Of a stretch of DNA of 64,000 bases, positions 9,570 through 19,540 are shown one piece after another. This stretch comes from Cepaea nemoralis. Taxonomy: Eukaryota; Mollusca; Gastropoda; Stylommatophora; Helicidae. A model generated the notes under the pieces. That model was not told the DNA's origin. It ran no database searches and saw nothing but the letters and a program-made list of their open reading frames with translations. Position 1 is the stretch's first letter. Every line of letters starts with the position of its first letter. Made by a program: the position numbers and the translations under genes. The stretch lies in assembly GCA_014155875.1 (NCBI GenBank), contig JACEFZ010018307.1, forward strand, positions 498,501 through 562,500. The letters run 5' to 3'.

Positions 9570-10580
9570 TCACTTGTGCAGTTAAGGTCAATAGTATTCG
9601 TTTGGGACAAACACATACATTCAAGTATCTGGACACGTGGATAACATCATATGGAAATGGTGTCACAGAGATAAAGAGACGAATAGGACAAGACAAAACT
9701 ATTATTATTATTGCGTATCCCTTACGGGACGTTGCAGTCAACACCAGCATTTTTCAGCTGCTGTTGATGTACTAGGCAAGTATTACGTTCAGTAGTTTGC
9801 CATTACTTTCTGAACGACCGGCTCCCATACCAGCACATTATAACACATCGCGAGACGGTCTGCTGCACAAATTGGTAGCAGCTGAGCTTCGAACGCCTGG
9901 AACCCGACTCACAAACCGCGTTCACAAGCCTTTAGCCACAAAGCCGGCTTTTAGATGTAACTAGAAATCATTAATGAAGGATATAAGTGAGGACTTTAAC
10001 ATGCAGTAACTGTTTAGATATTACTAGAAATAATTAATGAAGAATATAAGTGAGGTATTTAACAAATACAAAACTACATTTTATAAAAAAAAAAGAGAGA
10101 ACTTATTAAGAAAACAATCAAACAAACAAACAAACAAAAACAATTTCACAGGAGGTTAGCAGAATAATTCTAGCAAGTTACATAGAATCAGTTTTCACAA
10201 ATGACTGTGAATCCTGGACAGTTAGTGAACAATCAAAATAAAACTCCTTGAACGGCCAGATTGGGAAATGTAAATGTTTTGATTGAGGCTAAAGTACAAA
10301 GACAAGTTGTCGCAAATGTCAGAATAGAATAATTGTCATATTTCGGCCACGTTATGAGAAGAAGGTGAATCGGGGGTGAGGGGGGGGGGGGGTATCTATA
10401 TGACAACTGGAACGATTTGTGCAAACCGAGATAAAGGTAGACAACGAGATAAGGTTCTTGATAGCCATGACATCTGTCACAAGTTGATACATGCTGTTGG
10501 ATATTGCAAGATTTGAAGAAGCATGATCGCCTACGCCAGGCGCAAAATTAAAAAAAAAAATGAATATGATACTATTAACT
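9570..10580 (+). mobile_element. LINE-D-like C-terminal remnant, split by a SINE
   Basis: Before the SINE (9,570-9,704) the forward strand reads VNSIRLGQTHTFKYLDTWIT then EIKRRIGQDKT, the 'F-YLG-I-DG-EI--RI' segment after the palm in LINE reverse transcriptases. After it (10,140-10,580) reading resumes with SYIESVFTNDCESWTVSEQ and, frame-shifted, VIFRPRYEKK and RQRDKVLDSHDICHKLIHAV. The order is right for one element interrupted between the two parts. About 180 bp between them (9,960-10,140) holds a diverged two-copy ~60-bp repeat. Many frame breaks make it dead. Confidence 0.6.
9705..9958 (-). mobile_element. tRNA-derived SINE, nearly full length
   Basis: On the reverse strand the head begins GCCGGCTTTGTGGCTAAAGG (A-box-like TGGCTAAAGG), with a B-box-like GCGTTCGAAGCTC downstream. 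The central block is CGGTCGTTCAGAAAGTAATGG and ACTACTGAACGT, and the end is TGTTGACTGCAACGTCC plus a (AAT)n tail at 9,705-9,716. About 254 bp long, like the TSD-bounded copy at 53,194-53,439. It lies inside a LINE-D-like remnant. No unambiguous TSD is visible. Confidence 0.7.
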
Positions 10581-10639
10581 TTCAACGCTTAACAATACTA
10601 GTGGAAGGTAGTTAGTTAGTTAGTCGACAGATCATCCTC

Positions 10640-11340
10640 ATTGCACATCGAACCTATTCAGCCCATAAGTGCTCGGATCTCCTCCTCAGCAAATCCCGTA
10701 GCGTGTAGCGGCTCACGAACCAGTTCTGTGTTGGTTTATTATCTTCCTTGACCTCCTGCGTAGTGTTTTTGTTTGGCCACACCTCTTTTAACTTGCTGTT
10801 CTTGCAGCCTGACCATGGTTCTAGATTTCCAGTCATCGCTTGGTTCTCGTACGCGACTTACTTCTCGTAGAGCATTCAGAATGCCTGCCTGATCATAGCT
10901 CGTACGCCTTCCACAGTAGCCCTACCTGCAAGCCTCTCGGCATGCTCATTCCCTCTACACCCGCATGCCCTGGCACGAAGATGAAACTAATAATTGCCAG
11001 CCGAGACCGCTCCAGAGACAGCAGCCACTCTCTTCGGACCCACCCCATCTCTATCCTCATGAGCATACTCATTGAGTCGCTAAGGAAACGTGCCCTAGTG
11101 AATGTCTGTGTCTCGAGCCATATTATTGCTTTACTTACTGCCATGACTTCCATAGTCAGACTGCTTGTGGTCTGTGTTTAAAGCAAAAGCGCTAGACTCT
11201 TCCTTCACAATTTTCCCTCCGGCCTGAGCCGTAAAGGCTCGTGAACTTCTCACTCCTCGGACAACCGGCCCATCCATGTAAATGACCGCATCATCCTCTA
11301 CAGAATTCTCGAAAATCAGAGCCTTTACTTCCGCCTTCAC
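10640..11340 (-). pseudogene. RNase H domain of LINE I-A, decayed
   Basis: Reverse-strand reading starts with DDAVIYMDGPVVRG, the first RNase H strand with its Asp, continues through frame-broken sequence and gives FVPGHAGVEG with a following ERLAG, the H/D motif of type I RNase H. The end, RYTLRDLLRRRSEHLW, resembles the I-A C-terminus at 41,810-41,887 (GTLRWLLGMGTERLW). Several stops interrupt it. In I-clade elements this domain removes the RNA template after first-strand synthesis. Confidence 0.65.
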
Positions 11341-11501
11341 AGGCAGCTGGATTTTCTTGTCTGCATTTCCTGTCTAGTTGGGTGCACACTGAAAAGGATG
11401 TACAGAACTCTGTTGGCACTTGTACCCACTCCTCGCCAGTTTCTAAGTCCTCAACTGAACACAGCTGCTGAAGAATGTCTTCGGCTTGACCCATCCTCTT
11501 T

Positions 11502-13152
11502 TTAACCTGCTGCCCTTTTCCTTCTTAATCTCGCTGTGTAGTGGATGTTGTGTGTTTGCGTTGACTCTGAGATAAGCACGTGCTTATTTGTATGCACGTG
11601 CTTATGGCAAATTTGTATTCTGTCCCTCATGGATGGAAAATCAAGAAGGTAGCGCATCGCCCTGCATGCTGTATCTCTTGTACATCCAAGAATAATGCAC
11701 ATAGCTTCGTTCTGTATCCTTTCCATCCTTTCTATCAGATCATGGCTGAGAGTCAGGATCGCCAGCGCATACTCCAAAACAGAAAGGACGAGACCCTCAT
11801 AAAGAAGACATAGATGGTGCTGCTCACAGTTTGCTGCCGCCATCACTCGCATCGCAGCCAAACCCCGCTTGGCTTTTGTTATCACCTGGTCTACGTGCTC
11901 AGTATAAGCTAGGCTTCGATCAAATCGTATCCCCAGGTAATTCATTGCCTGCGTTCTTTCCACCGTCATCTGAACCCAGATTTACAGTTGGTGTTGGATT
12001 GTTGACAAGTATGGTTATTCAAAGAGAACCATGTCACTGTTGCCTTTGTTGGGTTGACCATTGCCCCAGCTTCAACACACCAAGTGCTTATGCGATTGAG
12101 TTCGGTTTGTAGTTCCACGGCAACTTGATCTCTATCCTTACCATGACGATACACTAAAATATCGTCTGCATACGACAATGTCCTCCCCAGGTCCGATGAT
12201 TTGCTCGCTGGTGATTCTCACAGTGTAGGCGTTGAACAGCACCGGGAGTAATGGTGATCCCGGTGGTAGGCCAGGATATATTGTTTTTAGTTCCGAACCC
12301 AACTGCATATTTAAAAGCTACTTTCCGTTGGAAGAGGTCTGCAGTGATCCAACTAAGGAGAAAAGGACTTATCTTGAGTTCAAGAAGCTAAAGCATTAAA
12401 TAATCCAATACTACTCTGTTGTACACGTCGTCAAGATTAATCGGTGCAGCAAAAGTTTCAATGTCTGAGTGGAAACCTTCATAAACATCATGGGCAAAAA
12501 TTGCGGCATTGGTCCAGGTTTCTCTGCTTGGACGGTACCCTCCCAGGGTAGGTGGGAAAATACCTTGCCTCTCTAGCTGGCTTGATATTTTTCTGGCAAT
12601 TAACTTCTACAGCAGCTTGCCTATTGTATTCTGCATGGTTATTACTCGATATCCCTGAATTGTTGTGTGGTCTTTGTCAGGCTTCGGCAAGGGAATCAGA
12701 TAGCTGTGTAACCATTCCTCCTTGATGCTAGCACTCCCTATACTGTTGTTGTACATGTCTGCTAGTTTATCTAGTTCGTTGTCGGTACACCTATTGATGT
12801 CGTCATATCTTATGCCATCTGGCCCCGGAGGGCTGTTTTTTGATCGGCGAAGCAGAGCCTTGATTTCTTTCACTGTCATTGTGTCTGCATCCGAAATTTT
12901 CTGGGCCTTGCACCTGTCTGAGGTGACTTCCTTGGCAAGATTTCGGCCTCTCGTGTCTGTCTGGTTGCTCTGCTCTAGACAGCGTTCGAAGAGGGCTTTG
13001 CCCTTGTTCTCGTCAGTCCTCTGCCAGATGAGGTCAGAACCTTGGAAGTCAGGAACACGCTTATTCTTGACTACCCCACTCATGCTTTTATGTAGTCGGC
13101 AGAACAATTTCAGTGACTTGTCCGTGTTACTCTTTGACATATCTCTACCCAT
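11502..13152 (-). pseudogene. Reverse transcriptase of LINE I-A, decayed
   Basis: Motifs in order from 13,152 downward: LLRRSKNSPPGPDGIRYDDI, then LIPLPKPDK and GYRVITMQNTIGKLL (fingers). A palm motif A trace INLDDVYNRV follows near 12,430, then motif C YADDIL at 12,166-12,150, and the thumb-side NYLGIRFDRSLAYTEHVD and MERIQNEAMCIILGCTRDT near 11,750-11,650. Frame changes separate these blocks, so no continuous protein could be made. Sequence blocks match the I-A copy at 40,753-41,904. Confidence 0.7.
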
Positions 13153-13275
13153 TTTTCACTATTAACCACCTTAACCAGTTTTTTAAATAGCTTACTTTTG
13201 AGAAAATCTCTCTTTCTAAGTGCATGCAGGGACTAGGATGGGCAACTCTGTTCTTCTTGGCGTTTTGCCATTTTC

Positions 13276-13515
13276 TTACAGCACTACGCTTATCCACCCA
13301 GGCCTTTTCCACCTGCAAATTCCACCAAGGTGGCTGCTCCCAGCTTTTTTTTCCTGCCCAGAAGCTTTCTGCGCTTGTCGTGTTTTACTCACCACATCTT
13401 GCCCTGTAATGACATGCTGGAAAGTCTTGACCATTGACTTGTGCCGCCTGATTCTGCCTTTCTCCATCAATATGCTGCAAGGGTGGTGATCGCTGCCGTG
13501 GTACGCTAGGAAACC
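13276..13515 (-). pseudogene. C-terminal end of the I-A endonuclease, downstream of the insertion
   Basis: Reverse-strand sequence at 13,515-13,480 gives LAYHGSDHHPCSI, the conserved SDH motif that ends APE-type endonuclease domains. It continues as a linker, MVKTFQHVITGQDVV, toward the reverse transcriptase. The first part of the same domain is at 15,480-16,238, about 2 kb upstream. Confidence 0.65.
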
Positions 13516-13518
13516 CCA

Positions 13519-14153
13519 TCTTGTAACGTGCGTATTTGTACGCCAAGGCAGGGAGAGGTAGAGGTTAAGAATCTAATAGAACTATCGAGGTTACAGGGGT
13601 CAGATAGGAGGAATGCGAATGTGGGGTCAGAGAAGGTGAGGAGAAATTCCAAGACAATGGTTGGCCCCAAACATAATGGAGAGTTATATCAAGGAGATAT
13701 CAGTCTTAGTCACCAGAGGGAGAAAGGAACGTGCTGGAGAGAGAATAGACAAAGGAAACCCCGAGAAATGTAATGTTTGAGGAATTTGGAATGGGGCTCA
13801 AGGGGTGAAATAGACTTTCACGGGTGAGCCCAGGGAGAGTGAATAAAGACAGAAGTCTGGGCAAATTGGGGACAGTTGAGTCTGAGGCTAAGTGAGGCAG
13901 ACTTAGCTAGGCATTCAGTCTGGGGCTAAGTGAAGGAGACTTGGCCAGACAGTGGGATTCTGAAAACTTCGCGAGGAGAATTAAATTCTGGAGCAGTGAG
14001 GGGAGCTGGGCCCAGGGAGAAGCTACTCAGAGGAGTTGGTTAGATTCACGGACAGAGAAGAGTCCTTAATAGGGTATTGTGCAACGCTGGTAGACGCAAT
14101 AGTGTAGTCGCAGGAACTTACTATGTTAAATTATACTCTGAGTGTTCTGCATG

Positions 14154-14222
<69 letters not shown>

Positions 14223-15480
14223 TAACTGTCACAAAGTTGGTATGACAGAGTGACAGATAGAGTGGCTATAGCTGTCTAGAGGATGTCAGTTGTATGTCTA
14301 TATGAACAAGCTGCAGGTTTACTGATGTACAGCTATAGACACTAGAAAATCACCGTTTCGCGAACATCAGTTTATTAATGACACAGGCACATGATTCACA
14401 GCAAACAGGACACTATTTCCAGCAAATGCATTGGCACAGGTACATAACACAACTGTCTTCGATCGGCCTGATGATATGACTAATAGGCCTCGGAATAGAT
14501 CCCGTGTCCGAGCTTCCTGACTGCCTGGCTGAGATTTCTTCCTCAGTCCGAACTCAGAATAACTGGCTAGTTTCATCCCCTAAACATAGCCCACACTGAA
14601 TACTTCTTCCTGAACGCCACTTTCTGGCTGGTTTCCCTCACTCAGCCCAAAATATCACTGCCCAAAACTCAGACCTCCACTGGCTGGCTCAAAACTCAGC
14701 TCTCGTCTGAGTATCTTCGCTCTGGACCCAGATCCCTTCACTGGTCTATAACTTAATGCCATCGCTACGTCTCCCTGACGCAGCCTCAGACTCCACTGTC
14801 TGAGAATCCACCAGACGGAGTCGTCCCTTAACTCCGCCACGACTCCACTATCGGATTAGTTCTCCACACCTAGCCCCAGCCTCCACTCGGCGGTACTCGA
14901 CTCCCCCTCAACTTCCAAGCCTTGCGTATTTATACCATGTTCCTAGACCTCCCAGCAAACATCATTTAACATATGTAACCCCAGTCTAAATTCTTCCAAC
15001 ATTCTATTCCTGATTTCCTTTTGTCTGTCAGTCTAATGTCACGTATTCGCATCTCATTTGTGGCATACTCTTAGTCCGTACGTGTTCTAGCCACCTCTGT
15101 GTTGGGTCTCATCCATTGTTCTGGAGTTTCTAACTTGACTTCTTTGACCTCACATCCGCTGCACTCTCATGATTTATATAGTGCCTACGTGACTAAGGCT
15201 GACAACACCATGATCTACTCTCCACTGATTTTAGAGCCCGTCATTGTACTTGGAATTCCTACCACAACCTTTACTGACCTAGCATCTGCATATACTTCTG
15301 TGACCCAATTAGCTTTTGCCTATGCTGTAACATTCTTCTCAGGACATTTACCCTAGATGTTTGCACACCCATGCATGTTACAATCAGTAATAAAGTTTTG
15401 TGTGCGCAGGCCGGTGTTCTACATTGATTCATAGTTGTTGATCAGTCGTCCTGCAGAATATTCACACTGACTAGACACAG
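13519..15480. mobile_element. Foldback insertion: long imperfect inverted repeats around an (AT) tract
   Basis: Left-arm blocks reappear in reverse complement and in mirrored order on the right: TTGTAACGTGCG (13,521) with GCATGTTACAA (about 15,373-15,383); 13,611-13,714 with 15,183-15,297 (shared AATTCCAAG, GGAGAGT and CAGCCTTAGTCAC-like words); 13,741-13,800 with 14,963-15,045; 13,870-14,050 with about 14,660-14,900 (GTCTGAGGCT-AG and GAAG-TACTCAGA-GAG). An extra copy of the second block lies at about 15,070-15,160. The centre holds (AT)n at 14,157-14,219. It splits the I-A endonuclease just before its SDH motif. No transposase frame is present. The class is not known to me; exact ends and TSD are unclear. 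Confidence 0.7.
14157..14219. repeat. (AT)n microsatellite at the foldback centre
   Basis: About 31 AT dinucleotides. It is self-complementary and would form the loop-side stem of the surrounding inverted repeat. Confidence 0.97.
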
Positions 15481-16238
15481 CTACAGTCACTTATTTCTGT
15501 CAATAACCTTGTGACACATCTACACACTGTATTGAGTGAAGGAGAAACCAGCGCCAGATCAATGACACTGTCCTCGTCAGCTGCACGACTTGCTATCATG
15601 GTGACACAGCCACTGTTGATACAAACCGGGTCAATTGTTTCAAGTGCAGTCTCAAGCTCCTCCCCCTGTGTGTTGGAGGAAATGTTTCCCCATGATCTGA
15701 CTTTAGCGTTGAAATCGCCATAGAAAATAACATTTCTCTCGTGACCTAATATGTTACTTAAGCACTGCCACTTCTGGGAATCCACACTCGCGTTACGGGC
15801 ATACACATTAAGCAACACGAATGGTAGACCGGATTGAACTCTAACCGCCTTCATTTGTATGTCGTCACTGTCCCAACTGGACATGTATAGCTTTGAAGCA
15901 ACCATATTGTCGCGAATGAGAATCGCCATTCCTAGGTGTCGCCAGTTGTAGAAACATTTGAAGCCGGCAATTTGAAGTAACTGATCAAAAAGTCTCGTCT
16001 CCCGAAGCGCTACAATGCCGTTCCTGTATACCAGGTTTTCCAGTATAGGGCCTCGTCGTTTTACGCTGGCGTTGTTCCAATATAGAATATACGTATTCCC
16101 GAGGCCCAGTTGGTCGCATTTGAGTCTAAAACGCCTTGCTCCACCCCGTCTGCCTTGCCGGTTACGGCCTCCCCGCTGCCCCCGTCGCCTTGTTAGGTTA
16201 AGTGCCCTCCGCACGGAGCACAAACGATATTCCGCCAT
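15480..16238 (-). pseudogene. APE-type endonuclease, N-terminal part, of LINE I-A
   Basis: An open frame of about 250 codons starts at 16,238 with an Arg/Gly-rich segment (RRRGQRGGRNRQGRRGG). It then shows endonuclease motifs: LYWNNASV (N), IVALRETRLF (E), HLGMAILIRDN, FVLLNVYARNA (Y), VIFYGDFNAKVRSWG (D, N) and SVIDLALVSPS (D). It ends at TEISDC, exactly where the SDH motif should follow, because the foldback element interrupts it. The family enzyme nicks target DNA for target-primed reverse transcription. This half is well preserved, so the interruption is probably younger than the decay of the RNase H end. Confidence 0.7.
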
Positions 16239-16574
16239 TGTGAAAAACCGAACATCACAGAATTACACACGCTGCGAAAATTCACTCAAGGATTGCTTCG
16301 CTCAATGCACGATCTCCGTAGCATCGGCGAAGATCTTGAGAAGAAACTCCTGGTTTTACATCGTGGCACACATATTACACGCAAGAGATGAAAATATCTA
16401 TCCCCTACGCGCAAAAGGGAACTGTCACAAAACAACACAAACGTCCGGAGCCATCTTGACCGGATGTATCAATGTATCAACTAGTGGAAGTAATGAACAT
16501 GTAGAAAATCCGAAACAAAGAAAAGATCCCAGAAAATAAAAACGATACACTTCTGCAAAGTGAACTCACTATTC

Positions 16575-16889
16575 TGAAATATTTCAACCTATTTATTATT
16601 TGGGTACTTTAATAACAGTAGATGGAAAATATATTAAGGAAGTTAAAAGTAGAAGGGCCAATGCAAAAGCAGCTTATCGTAACATGAAGAGCATACTCTG
16701 CAATATAATATGTCCTTCGATGCGAGAAAAAGAGTTCTTAAGAGTTATATCGAGCCAACCCTGATGTACAGAAGCAAATCATGGGCAGTTGTGAGACAAG
16801 TTAGGAATTATGTTGAAGCTACTGAAATATGGTTGGCAAGTCATGAGAAAGAGAAAGCTAGAGTACGTCGTGATACGGGGTAAGTTAGT
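16575..16889 (+). mobile_element. LINE-C-like reverse transcriptase C-terminal remnant
   Basis: Forward nucleotides align with the LINE-C copy at 36,050-36,260: YFGTLITVDGKYIKEVKSRR, then NAKAAYRNMKSIL and an 'EKEFLRVI' stretch. After frame changes an AEMW-like segment (TEIWLAS) is seen. Short and full of stops. It borders the I-A piece that follows. Confidence 0.6.
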
Positions 16890-17069
16890 GGTAAGGAGTG
16901 GCAGGAGGAGACTTATAAGAAGCGTTGGAGTATGGATTGAGACTGCTAACAGTGTCAAAGAGTGAGCTGGTGAAACTAGAGCGCATACAGAATGAAGCTA
17001 TGCGGGTGATACTGGGATGCACAAGCAACACACGGATGGTGTGTATGCGATAAATCCTAGCATTACCCA
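16890..17069 (+). mobile_element. LINE I-A fragment, left of the RTE insertion
   Basis: Encodes VLEYGLRLLTVSKSELVKLE-like and ERIQNEAMRVILGCTSNTRM-like sequence when frame changes are followed, matching the I-A copy at 40,775-40,900. It ends with AGCATTACCCA at 17,059-17,069, the left copy of an 11-bp target-site duplication. The right copy is at 24,432-24,442, where I-A resumes. Confidence 0.75.
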
Positions 17070-17155
17070 AACTAGCTGAATTTCCGAATTCGATAAATGA
17101 CAGGCTGACGACTATTAAGTTACCCCTGCTGAAAGGAAAGAAGCATGCAATCATC

Positions 17156-17623
17156 GTGAGTGTCTACGCACCAATCATGACAAATAAAGATGAGGTCAAA
17201 AACAAGTTCTATGAAGACCTTCACAGCGTATTAACATCTGTTCCCAAAGAAGACAAACTTATACTCCTTGGGGACTTCAATGCCAGAGTAGGCAAGGACA
17301 CCGCCTCCTGGAGTGGCATCATTGGAAAGTACGGAGTCGGAAATTGTAACAGCAATGGACTCCTCCTCCTTCAAACCTGTGCCGAACATGATCTCCTGAT
17401 CACCAACACAATTTTCCGTCTTCCCACGAGAAATAGGACATCATGGATGCACCTTCGCACGAAACACTGGCATCTCATTGACTATGTCATCGTCAGGAGG
17501 AGTGACAGACAAGACGTTCGGGTGACAAAATCCATGTGTGGTGCCGAATGTTGGACAGACCATCGCCTCTTTATCTCGAAAATAAACATACACATAAACC
17601 ACTACGGCGTCCTCAAGGGGTAA
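17156..17623 (+). pseudogene. RTE endonuclease domain (APE type), copy 1
   Basis: Open frame of 155 codons covering the C-terminal two thirds of an APE-like endonuclease: SVYAPIMTNKD (Y), LILLGDFNARVGKD (D, N; about residues 33-47), SWMHLRTKHWHLIDYVIVRR (D; about residues 96-116) and ECWTDHRLF (SDH-equivalent, TDH). The N-terminal motifs (N and E) fall upstream in the truncated part. The N-to-C order and spacing are those of RTE-type proteins related to craniofacial development protein 2-like sequences. Stops separate it from the reverse transcriptase, so it is not functional. Confidence 0.75.
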
Positions 17624-18272
17624 AAATGCAAAAAAACAAAACAAAAACAAAATGTCACCCGCCTAAAGAGCAAACAAATGCAACTGTCGTTTGAAAACAT
17701 GCTGGAAGACCGCCTCAAGACAAATGTTGCAGCTAAATAGGATTTGGAAATAGAGTGGAGAGCCCTAATGGACATAATTTACAACACTGCTATGGAAATC
17801 ATGGGTCAAGCCCCCCGAAAGCATGTAGACTGGTTTGATGAAAATTCTGAAGACATCAAACAATTGCTGGCCGAGAAACATCTTCTCCTCAAGGCACATT
17901 TGAATGACCCGAAGTCAACATAAAAAAGATGTCTTCAATAACATTCGGAGAATAGTGCAGCAGAAACTTCGGCACATGCGGGACTCCTGGCTAAGCAACA
18001 AAGCTTATTAAATTCAAGGCTTTGCTGACAGGCATGATATGAAAAACTTCTACAACTCACTAAAAGCTGTCTACGGTCCTCCATAACCAGGCATAGTTCC
18101 CCTCCTCAGAGCAGATGAGGGTACATTGGTCACCGACAAGAAAGAAATCCTTCATTGCTGGGCAGAGCATTTCAGCAACATCTTAAATGCAACTTCCTTC
18201 TTTGATGATTAAACAATCAACTGCCTTCCTCAAGTTTCCACTAAAGATGTACTTGATGACCTGCCAACCATA

Positions 18273-19430
18273 GTGGAAGTAAACAAAGCCATGCAGCAAC
18301 TTTCCAGTGGAAAGGCGCTTAGTCCTGACTCCATCCCAGCAGAGATATACAAAGCAGGTGGGCCGCTTCTAATAGAGCAGCCTCACCAAGTCTTTACAAA
18401 CATGTGGGTGAACGAGACCATGCCGCAAGATTTTAAGAACGCGTCAATAGTCCACCTTTACAAACGCAAAGGAAACCGCCAATCCTGTGACAACCACCGA
18501 GGCATCTCCTAGCTCTAAATCGCAGGGAAGATTCCTGCCAGAATTATTCTCAATCGCCTCACGGTCCATCTCGATCAAGGTCTTCTTCCTGAGAGTCAAT
18601 GTGGCTTCAGAAAATAACGAGGGACTGTTGACATGATTTTCGCTGCAAGGCAGCTTCAAGAGAAATGTCAGGAACAGAACTCTGAAATGTTCTCCACTTT
18701 CATTAACCTTACCAATGGTTTTGATTCAGTCAGCAGAGATGGACTATGGCAGATTATGGCGAAATATGGCTGTCCACAAAAGTTTGTCCAAATAGTGCGG
18801 CTATTGCATGATGGTATGCAGGCAAGAGTACAGGAAAATGGTGAACTGTCTGAGTCCTTTCCTGTCACCAATGGAGTGAAGCAAGGATGTGTCCTGGCAC
18901 CAACACTGTTCAGCCTCATGTTTTAAACTACGCTGACGAATGCCTTCCAGAACAATGACATTGGAATAAACATCAACTACCACATGGATGGAAAGTTGTT
19001 CAATCTTAGAAGGCTGAAAGCCAAAACCAAAACTGGCAGCGACACCGTCAGAGAACTGCTGTTTGCTGATGATTGTGCTCTATATGCCAACTCAGAGGCA
19101 GACATGCAACACAATGTTTTAGCTTTCTCTTATGCCTGTGCCAACTTTGGGCTCGATATCAACCTGGAGAAGACTGTAGTTATGTACCAGCCAGCTCCAG
19201 GGAATAATCACACCGTGGCGAATATCAAGGTGAACGATCTCATACTAGATGTTGTGGACAATTTCACCTATCTTGGCAGCACTGTGTCATAAGCTGCCAC
19301 AATTGATGACGAAGTGAATGCAAGAATCTCCAAGGTCATCGCGGCCTTTGGCAGACTGTACAAGAATGTATGGGACAGAAATGGAATAAGCCTGAAAACA
19401 AAGCTGAAAGTCTATAAAGAAGTAAATTAA
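18273..19430 (+). pseudogene. RTE reverse transcriptase, copy 1
   Basis: Motifs in order: LSSGKALSPDSIPAEIYKAG (fingers, 18,300), CDNHRGIS then a stop, LLPESQCGFRK then a stop, a degenerate motif A region STFINLTNGFDSVSRDGLW with Asn where the catalytic Asp is usual, NGVKQGCVLAPTLFSLMF (motif B), a stop, then ELLFADDCALYAN (motif C) and FTYLGSTVS ending in a stop. At least five in-frame stops and the motif A change make it inactive. All are shared with copy 2 where comparable. Confidence 0.8.
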
Positions 19431-19540
19431 ACCACTTCAACACAGTCTGCCATAGGAACCTATTGAAAATTAAATGGCAAGACAAGATCCTAGACACTGA
19501 AGTCCTAGAAGGAGCGTCCATGTCCAGTATCCACACTGTA

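Larger units (their letters stand above)
10625..16470 (-). mobile_element. LINE I-A, long reverse-strand copy (I/Nimbus-like, RNase H-bearing), interrupted
   Basis: From 5' to 3' on the reverse strand: possible leader near 16,240-16,470, APE-type endonuclease start at 16,238-15,480, then a ~2-kb foldback insertion (13,519-15,480), endonuclease end at 13,515-13,276, reverse transcriptase at 13,152-11,502 and RNase H at 11,340-10,640. Endonuclease, reverse transcriptase and RNase H in one ORF2 is the I-clade layout. Related fragments are at 16,890-17,069, 24,443-24,725, 29,905-30,640, 40,753-41,904 and 52,261-52,335. Multiple stops and frameshifts show it is inactive. The 3' end runs into a GTTAGTTAGTTAG-like stretch at 10,606-10,622. 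Confidence 0.75.

Noticed and set aside
16440..16470. AAGATGGCT on the reverse strand as a YY1-like promoter site at the I-A 5' end
   Set aside because: A single short match whose position relative to the true 5' end is unknown.
17156..17623. Host craniofacial development protein 2-like gene
   Set aside because: The protein is the endonuclease of an RTE-like LINE with TSD, disabling stops and a reverse transcriptase downstream.
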